This document shows positions 25,949-35,087 of a stretch of 64,000 nt of DNA, one piece after another. The DNA lies in contig NZ_BPRE01000011.1 in NCBI RefSeq assembly GCF_022179765.1, positions 62,001-126,000 of the forward strand, written 5' to 3'. A program made the position numbers and the translations under genes. Position 1 is the stretch's first letter. Each line of letters starts with the position of its first letter. Source of the stretch: Methylorubrum suomiense. GTDB taxonomy: Bacteria; Pseudomonadota; Alphaproteobacteria; Rhizobiales; Beijerinckiaceae. Under the pieces are notes generated by a model, which was not told where the DNA came from, did not search any database, and worked only from the letters and a program-made list of their open reading frames with translations.

Positions 25949-26347
25949 CGGTCGACCTCGCGGTGTTGACGGATCATGGTCCGCGTCACGCAAGGGGGCT
26001 TGATCGACGGCGACCGCGAGTTTGGATTTTACGACTTTGCGCGAAAACCCGGCGTTCCGGACCAAAACCGACCGCACTTGCAGCATGGGCAAGGGCTGCT
26101 CCGGGACATCAAGTCGACACGGCCTATAGCGGCGTGAAAGGACTCGGCATCTCTAACGAGAATTATTCTATTGCGTTTCGGCCGCGATCGGAGATTAACA
26201 TTCGTCATGGGCGCCGCCTTCGGCGGACGCACCGCGCGGTTCCCGGCACCGGTTGCAATCGGAGCAGCTCCCGATTCGGTGTTGGAATTGGTGTGGTGCG
26301 CATCTTGCCCTTCACGCCGCGATGCAGGCCGGCAGACGGTGGTCGGA
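25949..26347. promoter_or_regulatory. Divergent soxB / gbdR-like promoter region
   Basis: 399 bp between two divergent starts, with AT-richer patches (around 26155-26175 AACGAGAATTATTC and 26192-26200) likely to be the promoter of the regulator. No gene or RNA is visible. By analogy with Pseudomonas, the regulator should bind here and near gbcA; no shared site could be proved by eye. Confidence 0.45.
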
Positions 26348-27385
26348 ATGGACAGGAACATCACGTTCACGGAAGCGTGCCCGGTGAGCGATACGGTGCC
26401 CAGCGAGACGACCGCCAATCGGGCGATCACCGTCGGATTCATGCTGGTCGAGCGCTTCTCGATGATCGCCTTTTCTTCGGCGATCGAGCCGTTGCGGCTC
26501 GCCAATCGTGCGGCCGGGCGTGACCTCTACCGTTTCTCCCTCTGGTCCGAGGACGGGACCCGCTGCACCGCCTCGAACGGGATCGAGGTCCGGGTTTCGG
26601 GTCGATTCGGCGATGTGCAGGATTTCGACATCCTTGTCGTGTGCGGCGGCCTCGACATCCAGAGGGCGGACCATCGTGCCCTCCATGCGGCCCTGCGCCG
26701 GGCCAATGCCCGCGGCAGCGCCATCGGAGCGGTCTGCACCGGCACCTACGTTCTGGCCAAGGCGGGCCTCCTCGACGGTTATCGGGCGACGATCCACTGG
26801 GAAAATCTCCCGGGTCTCGTCTCGGAGCACGAGGGCATGGAGATCGGCTCGGATCTGTTCGAAATCGACCGCAATCGATTCACCTGCGCGGGCGGCACCG
26901 CGGCCGCCGACATGATGCTCTCGCTGATCATGCGCGAGCACGGATCGAGCGTCGCCTCCTACGTCGCCGACCAGCTGATCCATCACCGCATCCGCGAATC
27001 CGGCGAACGCCAGCGGATGGATCTGCGCATGCGCCTCGGTGTGGCGCATCCGAAGCTCCTGAAGGTCGTCGGCCTGATGGAATCCTCGCTCGCCGAGCCG
27101 CTCGGCAGCCAGGAACTCGCCGATGCCGTGCATCTCTCGACCCGGCAGCTGGAGCGGCTGTTCCTGAAATATCTCGGCCGCTCGCCGGCCAAGCACTACC
27201 TGCGCATTCGCCTGGAGCATGCCCGCGACCTGATCCGTCAAACGGCGATGCCGCTGCTCTCGGTAGCGATGGAATGCGGTTTCACCTCGGCCTCGCATTT
27301 CTCCAAGGCCTATCTCGATTGCTTCGGCCAGCCGCCAAGCGCGGAGCGGAAGGGTAAGCCATCCCCGACGTTCGGGCGGAGCTGA
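26348..27385 (+). CDS. gbdR: GlxA/GbdR-type AraC family activator
   Basis: 345-residue transcriptional activator with an N-terminal GATase1/DJ-1-like sensor (about 25-200; VGFMLVERFSMIAFSSAIEPLRLANRAA, AVCTGTYVLAKAGLLDGYRATIHWE) and a C-terminal AraC double helix-turn-helix (about 240-330; SQELADAVHLSTRQLERLF, MPLLSVAMECGFTSASHFSKAY). Similarity to Pseudomonas GbdR, which responds to glycine betaine and dimethylglycine and activates gbc, dgc and sox genes, is good, and the location next to soxB supports that role. ATG at 26348 follows GGTCGGA. Confidence 0.85.
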   Translation: MDRNITFTEACPVSDTVPSETTANRAITVGFMLVERFSMIAFSSAIEPLRLANRAAGRDLYRFSLWSEDGTRCTASNGIEVRVSGRFGDVQDFDILVVCGGLDIQRADHRALHAALRRANARGSAIGAVCTGTYVLAKAGLLDGYRATIHWENLPGLVSEHEGMEIGSDLFEIDRNRFTCAGGTAAADMMLSLIMREHGSSVASYVADQLIHHRIRESGERQRMDLRMRLGVAHPKLLKVVGLMESSLAEPLGSQELADAVHLSTRQLERLFLKYLGRSPAKHYLRIRLEHARDLIRQTAMPLLSVAMECGFTSASHFSKAYLDCFGQPPSAERKGKPSPTFGRS

Positions 27386-27530
27386 GCATCGCGCACATCC
27401 GTCCATTCCCTGCGACGATGGACCGAATGGAGAGCTGGCCGCGCACCAATGCCCGTGGATAAGGCATCGGCGTTGTACGGGGACACATCGGTACGCCGCG
27501 CCTCATCCTCTTAATTGAGGATATGCTTGA

Positions 27531-27743
27531 CTTGCGCAACAACAGCTCACGGCGCCCACGACCTGCCGTTTGTTTGAGGCGCAGGTCTGTTGTCTTACCT
27601 GCGCAAGAAATGGTCGCGCTCGTGTAAGACGGTGAGCCAAAGATCCGTCACCCTGTGTTGCAGGTCGCGGTCCTCAGCGGGTGCCGCGCTCCCGTAGGTG
27701 TTTCCTCCCAAGAACTCGGGCCGCCCCCAAGGCGGCCCTTTTT
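27531..27743 (+). ncRNA. Candidate structured small RNA
   Basis: A roughly 210-nt stretch carrying nested perfect inverted repeats (CTTGCGCA 27531-27538 with TGCGCAAG 27600-27607; ACAACAG 27539-27545 with CTGTTGT 27587-27593; GACCTGC 27560-27566 with GCAGGTC 27581-27587) and ending in a strong terminator. The 5' end is not known. I do not see the SRP RNA GGAAG/AGCAG tetraloop signature, tRNA arms or a clear 6S layout, so no family is assigned. Confidence 0.3.
27718..27743 (+). terminator. Intrinsic terminator with no assigned upstream gene
   Basis: GGGCCGCC (27718-27725), loop CCCAA, GGCGGCCC (27731-27738), then TTTTT (27739-27743). It is 330 bp downstream of the gbdR-like stop, far for that gene, and may end a small RNA. 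Confidence 0.85.
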
Positions 27744-27810
27744 GTTCGCTACATCGATCCGGTCAATGTGGGTCGCGAAGGTTCGGCCCGGTGCCTTAGG
27801 GGTCGAGCTC

Positions 27811-29854
27811 TCAGCCCACGGCCCTGACATTCGACAGGAATGTCAGGACTTCGCTGCGCAGCGCGTTCGATTTGTCCTGCAGCACGACCGCGGCGGAACT
27901 CACCACCTTGGCCGTCTCGCCGGTCTCGCTTGCAGCTTGCGAGACCGCGGCGATGCTGGCCGAGACCTCATGAGTGCCGGCAGACGCTTCCTGGATGTTG
28001 CGGACGACTTCGTGCATCGCCAAGCCCTGCTGTGCGGATGCTTCGCGGATTGTCTGCGCGATCGCACTCATCCGCTCGATCGTATCGAAGATGCTTTCTA
28101 TCACCGCGACCGCATCCCCGGTGCCGTTTTGCACCGCGGCGATCTGAAGGGCGATCTCCTCGGTGGCGCGGGTGGTCTGATCGGCAAGCTGCTTGACCTC
28201 CGTCGCGACCACGGCGAACCCACGACCCGCCGGCCCGGCCCGGGCGGCCTCGATCGTTGCGTTCAGCGCCAGCAGATTGGTCTGGGCGGCGATGGAATGG
28301 ATGAGCCTGATCACCGCGTCGATGCGATGAGCCGCGCCGGCCAGGGTATCAACTTTTGGTCCGTGCCTCCGCGGCCTGGGCGACGGCGCTCGCGGCGATC
28401 TGCGTGGAGAGATCGATCTGACGGCCGATCTCCCCCACGGAGGCGAGAAGTTCCTCCGCGGCGGAGGCCACGGCGCCGACATTGGCGGAGGTCTGCTCCG
28501 ATGCGGCGGCCACGGAGGCACTGCGCAGGCTCGTCGCCTCGGCTCCGCCCTTGAGCGTCGATGAGGCCGCGTCGAGATCGCCCACGAGATTCAGCACGGT
28601 GTCGGTCAGCGTAGAAACTTTGCTGTCGAACAGCTGCGAATGGCTGCGGATCGTCTCGGCGCGCGACATCTGATGGCGCTGCCGGACCTCCTGTTCCTCG
28701 GCTAGCCTCTCGGCTTGGCGTGCCTTGTCGCGGAAGATCTCGAGGGCCTGGGCGATCGCGCCGATCTCGTCCTTGCGTTCCTTGTCCGCGATGACGGTCT
28801 CGTAGCGGCGCTCGATCAGGTTCTCGATGGTGCGCACCGAGCGTGTGAGGGGCCGGTCGATCAGCAGCTTCGTTGCCGCGTAGATCGTGATCAGGACAAC
28901 GACGAGAAGGAGGACGCCGCCGGCCGTGACCTCGGTAAGTTGGCGGTAGACCGGCTGCGCGATTACTTGAGCCGGTATGTCCATCACCACCGCCCAGGTC
29001 GTGTTCATGCCGGGCGCCGAGAAGGGGTAAATTAATCGCAAGCCACCCTCCGGACCGACCGTCAGGACACGCCATTGGCCGTCGGACAGCGCCGCCCGCA
29101 CATCCCCGACTTCCGCCCCTTCGTAGGGCTTCATCTCCAGACCCTCGGCCGGCGGTGCCAGCCATTTGCCCGCCTGGGACAGGAGCATGACGCGCCCGCT
29201 CCCGAAGGGGCGCAGCGCGCCGAGCATCCCGGGCAGCATGTCGAGCTTGATGTCGACGCCGCCCACGCCGACGACGCGGCCGTCGAGCATCACCGGTGCC
29301 GTGATCGAGGTGACGAGGTCGCCGCGGGTGGTCAGGTAAGGTTCGGTCACGAGGCTTTTGCCGCTGGCGACCGGCGCCTGGTACCATTGCTCGGTACCGT
29401 CGAACGCGAAGGTCGAGAATTCGGGCGTTCCGGCCGCGTTCTTCGTCCAGTAGGGCGTGAAAAGCCCCTTGTCGTTGACCGCCTCCGTGCCGGGCAGCGC
29501 CCTGTTCAGACGGCGGTCGACCGTCTCGCACATCCAGGCGCCGTAGAGGTTCGGGTAGCGCAAGGCGGTGGCCCGGGTCATGGATACGATCTCGGCCCGT
29601 CGCGCCGTGCCCGTCTCGATCAGGCCCGAAATGCCGGCCGTCATGGCGGTACCGGCGGACACGGCCTCCGTCAGCTGAATACCGACTTGGCCGGAGGCGC
29701 TGGATGCTTCCTTGATAGCCAGTTCGATGACGTCGGCCCGGACCCGCTCGGCATTCCGCCAAGCCGTGACGCCGAGGAAGCCCATCAAGGCGACGGTCAC
29801 GGCCGTCCCGGTGACGGCCATCAGTTTCCTAGATAGCCCGTACTTAATGCTCAT
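27811..29854 (-). pseudogene. Methyl-accepting chemotaxis protein (dCache), frameshifted
   Basis: Chemoreceptor read in two frames. The 5' part (29854 down to 28349) encodes a transmembrane helix (about 11-32), a periplasmic dCache sensor (about 40-300; WYQAPVASGKSLVTEPYLTT, APVMLDGRVVGVGGVDI), a second helix (about 312-331), HAMP and the start of the signalling domain, ending AEARTK. The 3' part (from about 28353 down to 27811) continues in the next frame with [20 protein letters not shown] and the MCP hairpin tip [20 protein letters not shown]. Removing one base from the T-run at 28354-28357 restores a single reading frame. Both halves are well conserved, so it is a recent mutation or a sequencing error. 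Its place between betaine catabolism and uptake genes suggests a quaternary-amine sensor. Confidence 0.85.
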
Positions 29855-30077
29855 GACGATCCGGGTCCAACGATAGACGCCGGAAAATCAGTCATAAGCG
29901 TTATATTTCAGTAAAAATTGGTGATAATCGACGCTATTCTACTTTAAAATATTCAGAATATGTGGATTATCCTGCCCCAGGCAATGGCAGAAATTTTATA
30001 TGTCTGAATCGGCAACGCTTCAGGGCGCGACGCCGGACGATGTCCGAAGCCGCGCCCCGAAATGGAATAGGACGGTT
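29855..30077. other. AT-rich gap between porin and chemoreceptor genes
   Basis: 223 bp, AT-rich at 29890-29985 (e.g. TTTAAAATATTCAG), probably the chemoreceptor promoter. A hairpin at 30023-30057 (GGGCGCG/CGCGCCC enclosing CGGAC/GTCCG) lies 21 bp after the porin stop and may mark that transcript's 3' end; no T-run follows. Confidence 0.5.
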
Positions 30078-31436
30078 TCAGAAGTAGTAGCCGATATTCA
30101 TGATGAACCGGGACTTCCAGCGGTTGTCGCCGCCCTGGGCAAGACCGTTCACGAACTGTCCTGCGCCGACATAGGGGTCGTTCCGACCGATCACGGCTTC
30201 AGTATAGACGATCAGGTTGGGATCGGCGGTGAGCGTCCAAGCGCCGCCCAGAATGAAGCGCTCGCTGGTCTGGAAGCTGGCCTTATCCTTGAAGTAGGCG
30301 CTGTAGCCCGCATAGGGCACGACCGTGAAGGGGCCGATCGGATCGGCAACCTTGTAGGTCACTTCGGCCGAGACGAAATTGCCGTGGGTGGCCATGTTGT
30401 TCGAGAAGTCGAAGCCACCGATGCTGATCAGATCGTTGCGGAGGGGATTCTTCGAATCGATGTCCTGGCGAACATAGATCCCCTTGAAGCCCCAAGGGCC
30501 GTAGGTGCCGAGCACGTGCACGCCTTCGAGCTGCTTGGTGCCGGTCTGGCGGGTGTCGAAGTTGTAGAGGTCGGAATGCCAGATCGAGGCGCCGACGGCG
30601 AACGAAGCGAGTTCGTTCTTAAGGAAGAAGTACTCGGCCCGGCCGATGAACATATTCTGTTCGGCATTGTTACTGCCGAACGGCACGTAGGAATCGGCCC
30701 GGACGATGTTGGTCGAGTAGCGGGCGCTGTCGAGGCTCAGGCCGATCGCGTTCGGGTTGGCACCCGGATAGTAGCCGATCTGATAGTTCAGGTCCGGCTC
30801 GACGTGTGAATACTTCACGCCGAAATTGTAGACCTCTTCGAGGCCCATGGCGAAGCCAAGGGTCTCGATGAAGCTGGTGCCGAAATACGGCGTCAGTCCG
30901 AACGGTGCTTGGTTGAGGCCGACGGTGATGCTGTCTTCCTTGGTCAGCTTGTAGCCGACATAGGCCCACATCGGGAAGCTAACCTCGCCCGGATAGCCGC
31001 GATAGCCATTGCGCGGCCCGTAGATCGAGCTACCCCCGTAGAAGCGATACTGCGCGGCACCGAAGATCGTGTCCGAATCGTAGGCCGCCTTGAGCGACAG
31101 CGTGTCGAAATCGAAATGCTCGGAGGCCTTACGCTGGCCGCCCAGGCCGACATCGTTGAAACGCCAATCGTAGCGGGCACGGATGGCGCCGCCGAAGGTG
31201 AAGGTGCCGGTGTCGGTCTTCCCCTTCGGCGGGCCGAGATCGAAGTTGCTGGCGGGCTTGGCGCTCTCCGGCTCGTAGGTCGGATCGGGGACTGCGATGG
31301 GCTGAACCCGGTTCACCCGGCTCGGTTCGGCGTCGAGCTCGACCGTACCCCGTCCCTGTGCCAGCGCCGACGATGCGCACAGCAGGACCCATGCGGCGCA
31401 CCCAAAGCGGGTGGCCACCAAGCTTTTCGTCGTCAT
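30078..31436 (-). CDS. Outer membrane beta-barrel porin
   Basis: 452-residue outer-membrane protein. A signal peptide (MTTKSLVATRFGCAAWVLLCASSALA) precedes a short linker and a barrel of alternating aromatic and polar strands (AIRARYDWRFNDVG, FGAAQYRFYGGSS, MWAYVGYKLTKED, WKSRFIMNIGYYF); the last residue is Phe, as in most barrel proteins. It is an OprB/OprP-like porin of about 16-18 strands, class not resolved. It begins 77 bp after the betaine-binding protein gene on the same strand and probably belongs to that operon, which would make it an outer-membrane entry route for betaine or related amines (inference). Confidence 0.8.
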   Translation of the reverse strand: MTTKSLVATRFGCAAWVLLCASSALAQGRGTVELDAEPSRVNRVQPIAVPDPTYEPESAKPASNFDLGPPKGKTDTGTFTFGGAIRARYDWRFNDVGLGGQRKASEHFDFDTLSLKAAYDSDTIFGAAQYRFYGGSSIYGPRNGYRGYPGEVSFPMWAYVGYKLTKEDSITVGLNQAPFGLTPYFGTSFIETLGFAMGLEEVYNFGVKYSHVEPDLNYQIGYYPGANPNAIGLSLDSARYSTNIVRADSYVPFGSNNAEQNMFIGRAEYFFLKNELASFAVGASIWHSDLYNFDTRQTGTKQLEGVHVLGTYGPWGFKGIYVRQDIDSKNPLRNDLISIGGFDFSNNMATHGNFVSAEVTYKVADPIGPFTVVPYAGYSAYFKDKASFQTSERFILGGAWTLTADPNLIVYTEAVIGRNDPYVGAGQFVNGLAQGGDNRWKSRFIMNIGYYF

Positions 31437-31494
31437 GTCGCCCCCAGCGTATACTTCACTGTTGAATGATTCGACCCAAAAACGGTACCATTTG

Positions 31495-31510
31495 TTGGGA
31501 TTTGTCCCAA
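31495..31510 (-). repeat. Stem-loop between betaine-binding protein and porin genes
   Basis: TTGGGA (31495-31500), a 4-base loop, TCCCAA (31505-31510), 3 bp after the substrate-binding protein stop. It could be a partial terminator or processing site setting the ratio of transporter to porin mRNA. Confidence 0.45.
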
Positions 31511-31513
31511 TCT

Positions 31514-32350
31514 TTATTTAATCCAGCCATCAACCGTGGCGCGATTATTGGCAATCCATTTAGCGGCGGTCTCGGCCGGCTTGGCGCCTCGCTCCTCGTT
31601 CGCGGCCATGACGGCTTCCTCATCCTTCACGGAGAGCTTGAACTTCTGGAGGATCGCGTAAACCTCAGGCATATCTTCCTTCAGGCCTTTGCGGGCGAGC
31701 GTGTTGACGCTCTCGTCCTCGCCGAATGCTTTCTTCGGGTCGGCGAGGTATTTGAGCTCGTAGCGCGCGAACATCCAATGCGGCGTCCAGGCGGTGACGA
31801 CGATGTCCTTCTTCTGCCGCACCGCGTCCTTGAGGGCGCTGGTCATCGTTGCGTCGCTGCCGTCCACGAGCTTGACCGGCAGGCCGTAGGCCTTGATCGC
31901 GGCTTCCGAGCTTTTCATGATGCCGGCGCCGGGATCGATGCCGATCACCTGTCCGCCGACATCCCCTGCCTTGGTCTTCAGATCCTCGATCGAGTTGAGC
32001 GGCGAGGAGGCGGGCACCGCCCAGCCGATCTTCGCACCGGTGACATTGGGGCCGATCAGCTCGAGGCGGTTCTTCAGCTTCTCGTAATAGGCGCCCTGGG
32101 TGACCGGGAGCCAGGCCGCGACGCTGGCATCGGCGTCGCCCGTCGCCACCGCCTGCCACATGGCCGCGGCCGCGAGCGGGATCGTCTTCACCTCGTAGCC
32201 CTTCTCCTCCAGAGCAAGCTTGAGGATGTTGGTGGCGACCACGGCGTCCGCCCATTCCACATAGGCAATCCGGACCTGCTTGCTCGCGGCCTCCGCCGGC
32301 GTCTGGGTCAGGGCAAGGCAGAGAAGGGCACCTAGCGTATGTGCGCGCAT
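31514..32350 (-). CDS. proX: Glycine betaine/choline ABC transporter substrate-binding protein
   Basis: 278-residue periplasmic OpuAC/ProX-type binding protein. Signal peptide is about residues 1-21 (ending AEA). Aromatic residues able to form the quaternary-ammonium cage are Trp33 (YVEWADA), Trp65, Trp80 (AAWLPVTQ) and Trp188/Trp192 (AWTPHWMF). The ATG at 32350 starts directly at the signal peptide; one at 32377 is also in frame. Third gene of the importer operon, 100 bp after the permease. Symbol follows the E. coli ProVWX analogy. Confidence 0.9.
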   Translation of the reverse strand: MRAHTLGALLCLALTQTPAEAASKQVRIAYVEWADAVVATNILKLALEEKGYEVKTIPLAAAAMWQAVATGDADASVAAWLPVTQGAYYEKLKNRLELIGPNVTGAKIGWAVPASSPLNSIEDLKTKAGDVGGQVIGIDPGAGIMKSSEAAIKAYGLPVKLVDGSDATMTSALKDAVRQKKDIVVTAWTPHWMFARYELKYLADPKKAFGEDESVNTLARKGLKEDMPEVYAILQKFKLSVKDEEAVMAANEERGAKPAETAAKWIANNRATVDGWIK

Positions 32351-32450
32351 GGTCGGCTCGTCGTCAGGAGGAAACAAACAAGAGGATGAGAATTGTGTGA
32401 GGCTTGCAGCGGGTCTCGGGCGGCGTACCGCCGGAGACCGTGCAGAAGGC

Positions 32451-33302
32451 TCAGGCGGAGCCGTGAGGCCGGGCGCGGGCGGCCAGCGCCTGGGTCGCCC
32501 GGTCGAGGATGACCGCCACGATCACGATGCCGATCCCGGCCTCGAACCCGGCGCCGGCCTCGAGGCGCTGGATCGATTGCCAGACCGCACGTCCGAGACC
32601 GCCGGCTCCGATCATCGCCGCGATGACCACCATGGAGAGGGCGAGCATCATGGTCTGGTTCACGCCGGCCATGATCGTCGGCAGCGCCAGGGGCAGCTGC
32701 ACCTTGAACAGTTTCTGGGTGGCCGAGCTGCCGAAGGCATCGGATGCCTCGACGAGTTCGGACGGCACGTTGCGGATGCCCAAAGCGGTGAGCCGGATCA
32801 CCGGCGGCACCGAGAACACGATGGTGGCGAAGCAGGCCGACACCGCACCGAGCCCGAAGAACGGCAGGGCGGGGATCAGGTAAACGAAGCTCGGCAGCGT
32901 CTGCATCATGTCGAGGACCGGAGAGAAGGTCCGCCATGCCCGCCGGCTCAGGGCGAACCAGATACCCACGGGGATACCGATCACCAGGGCCGCCAGCGTC
33001 GCCAGGATGACGAGCACCAGCGTCTCGACGGTGGCCTGCCACAGGCGCAGGTTCCAGAGGAACAGCAGGCCGGCCAATGTCAGCAGGCCCACCTTGCGGC
33101 CGCCGATTTTCGCGGTGGCGAGTGCGGCGACGGCGATGGCCAGCCACGGCGGCACCGCGACGAGGGCCGTGGTCAGCGCCTCGATCCAGTCCGAGACCGT
33201 GCGGCTGACGGCGCGGGTCAGCCAACTGCCATGTTCGGTGAGCCAGTTGAGGGCGTCGTCGCTGAGCGTGTCGAGGGGGAATTTTGGGATGTTCCAGTCC
33301 AT
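32451..33302 (-). CDS. proW: Glycine betaine ABC transporter permease
   Basis: 283-residue inner-membrane permease of the ProW/OpuAB family with about six to seven helices and the binding-protein-dependent EAA-like loop (VEASDAFGSSATQKLFKVQLPLALPTIMAG). Begins MDWNIPKFPLD. Its start lies 85 bp inside the ProV reading frame, an unusually long overlap. Confidence 0.92.
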   Translation of the reverse strand: MDWNIPKFPLDTLSDDALNWLTEHGSWLTRAVSRTVSDWIEALTTALVAVPPWLAIAVAALATAKIGGRKVGLLTLAGLLFLWNLRLWQATVETLVLVILATLAALVIGIPVGIWFALSRRAWRTFSPVLDMMQTLPSFVYLIPALPFFGLGAVSACFATIVFSVPPVIRLTALGIRNVPSELVEASDAFGSSATQKLFKVQLPLALPTIMAGVNQTMMLALSMVVIAAMIGAGGLGRAVWQSIQRLEAGAGFEAGIGIVIVAVILDRATQALAARARPHGSA

Positions 33303-34525
33303 CGCTCCGCTCCTGCCGGTTTGGTCTGTGTCGGTGAGTGGTCGTGATGCGCGTTCGGGCGCGCGGCGAGGGCACGGACGATGTCGCGGCTCGTGATCGG
33401 GCCGATCAACCGCCCGTCCTCCGCCACCACCGCCACGGCACCGCCATCGGCGACCTGACCGAGCACCGCATCGAGGCGGGTGCCCGCCGAAACGACGCCG
33501 GGATCGAGATCGAGGAGGCCCGACACCGTGTCGCCGACACGGGCATTGGCCAGGCGTTCCGCCCGCACGCGCCCGACGAAGCGCCCGTCTTGGTCTGCGA
33601 CGAGCCAGCCATCGCTGCCGCCCGCCGCCGTGCGCAGCCGCGCCTCGGCCACGGTGTCGGTCGGAGACAGGACGATCGCCGCACGATCCGCGACCTGCTC
33701 GGCCCGCATCACCGCGGCGAGATCGATATGTTCGACGAAGCGACGGACATATTCGGTCGCCGGCCGTGCCACGACCTCTTCGGGTTGGCCGATCTGAACC
33801 ACCTCACCGTCCTTCATCAGGACGATGCGGCCACCCAGCGCCACGGCCTCGTCGAGGTCGTGCGAGACGAAGACGATGGTCTTCTTGAGTTTGCGCTGCA
33901 GCTCACGCAGCTCTGCCTGCATGTCCCGGCGGATGAGCGGGTCAAGGGCGCTGAAGGCCTCGTCCATCAGCAGGATATCGGCGTCCGCGGCCAGGGCGCG
34001 GGCGAGGCCCGCCCGCTGCTGCATGCCGCCCGACAGCTCGTGGGGATACTTACTTTCCCAGCCCTTGAGACCGACCAGCTCGATCGCCTGCATCGCGGCG
34101 TCCGTGCGCTGCTTGACCGGTACGTTCTTGATCTCGAGGCCGAACCCGACATTCGACAGGATGGTGCGGTTCGGCAGCAGCGCGAAATGCTGGAACACCA
34201 TGCCGAAGGTTTTCTGGCGGAAGGCGAGCAGCTCCTTGCGGCCGAGCCGCGTCACGTCCACATCATCGACCAGAATGCGCCCGACCGTCGGCTCGACGAG
34301 GCGATTCATACACCGCAGCAAGGTCGATTTGCCCGATCCGGAAAGCCCCATCAGGATCAGGATCTCGCCCTCACGGACGTCGAAGGAGATGTCGCACAAC
34401 CCGACAACGGCACCGCAGGCTTCGGCGACTTCGGCCTTGCGCTTCCCCCGAGAGATCAGATCGACAGCTTCGGCATGATTAGAGCCGAAGATCTTGCTGA
34501 CATTCTCTAGGGTGATGCGGCCCAT
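33218..34525 (-). CDS. proV: Glycine betaine ABC transporter ATP-binding protein
   Basis: 435-residue ATPase of the ProV/OpuAA family. Walker A is GLSGSGKST, Q-loop MVFQHFALLPNRT, signature LSGGMQQRAGLARAL and Walker B ILLMDEAFSALD. Two C-terminal CBS-like modules (DTVAEARLRTAAGGSDGWLVAD; VAVVAEDGRLIGPITSRDI) fit osmotic or nucleotide control. The last 28 codons are read through the start of proW in another frame and look non-native (QNSPSTRSATTPSTGSP), suggesting a shifted or lost stop. First gene of the operon; ATG at 34525. Confidence 0.9.
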   Translation of the reverse strand: MGRITLENVSKIFGSNHAEAVDLISRGKRKAEVAEACGAVVGLCDISFDVREGEILILMGLSGSGKSTLLRCMNRLVEPTVGRILVDDVDVTRLGRKELLAFRQKTFGMVFQHFALLPNRTILSNVGFGLEIKNVPVKQRTDAAMQAIELVGLKGWESKYPHELSGGMQQRAGLARALAADADILLMDEAFSALDPLIRRDMQAELRELQRKLKKTIVFVSHDLDEAVALGGRIVLMKDGEVVQIGQPEEVVARPATEYVRRFVEHIDLAAVMRAEQVADRAAIVLSPTDTVAEARLRTAAGGSDGWLVADQDGRFVGRVRAERLANARVGDTVSGLLDLDPGVVSAGTRLDAVLGQVADGGAVAVVAEDGRLIGPITSRDIVRALAARPNAHHDHSPTQTKPAGAERWTGTSQNSPSTRSATTPSTGSPNMAVG

Positions 34526-35087
34526 GTGCTTCAACCTCTTCGGAGTAGCGCTTCCCGCCACTCGCGGCTTGGCGCCCGCGGCAGTGAATGTCTTAATCTA
34601 TGATGATGAAAAGCTAGCCTTGCCGCAGTCCGCAGCTTGTCCGCCTGCGACACTTTCTTCCGCGACTCCGACATGAGTGGAAGTTTAGCGTAAGAAGCTC
34701 TTGCCGCGCTGCAGCATCGGCAGCAATTTCGGCAAAATGACGTAATATGATGCACAGTCTGATCGCGTGCTGTGCAATCGACGCCTCTCCGCCCTTGTAG
34801 ACTAAGCCGCGACGAATATCACGACGCCTCGTGGGAGGCGCGATTGTCGCTCCAAGCGGGTTGTCCGGGCGGTTCGAATGAGGGCGGAGCCACTCGATGG
34901 AGGGCTGAAAGCGCGTCCGCCCCAGCGTCAGATCTGGCATGGGGACGGGCAGGATTGCGGCGGCCCGATCCCTGATCGCAATCCCGGCCCAGTTGAGGAC
35001 GACGGACGTCAGTCGCTCACGCCCATGCCTCGGCGGCCCTTCGGATGGGGCCGCGACTTTGCGCCGATGGTTCCCGCCGGTCGGCCC
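34526..35087. other. 562-bp gap between proV and phaC
   Basis: No credible gene. The part near 34570-34780 is less GC-rich and likely carries the leftward proV promoter. A short stem-loop, GCGGCCC (35033-35039)/GGGCCGC (35048-35054), follows the phaC stop without a T-run, and another (CGCCTC/GAGGCG) lies near 34829-34843. Confidence 0.4.

Larger units (their letters stand above)
27386..27810. other. Structured 425-bp intergenic region
   Basis: No protein gene. From left: hairpin ATCCTC-TTAATT-GAGGAT at 27505-27522; nested inverted repeats at 27531-27607 (outer CTTGCGCA/TGCGCAAG, inner GACCTGC/GCAGGTC); and an intrinsic terminator at 27718-27743 on the plus strand. The lower GC and the terminator without an obvious gene suggest a transcribed non-coding RNA. 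Confidence 0.5.

Noticed and set aside
27640..27743. SRP RNA or 6S RNA upstream of the 27718 terminator
   Set aside because: The SRP signature (GGAAG and AGCAG loops) is absent and a 6S central bubble could not be drawn; left as an unassigned candidate RNA.
34860..34935. GGTTCGAAT motif resembling a tRNA T-loop
   Set aside because: The flanking bases do not pair as a T-stem (GGGCG against GAGGG) and no acceptor stem or anticodon arm can be drawn.
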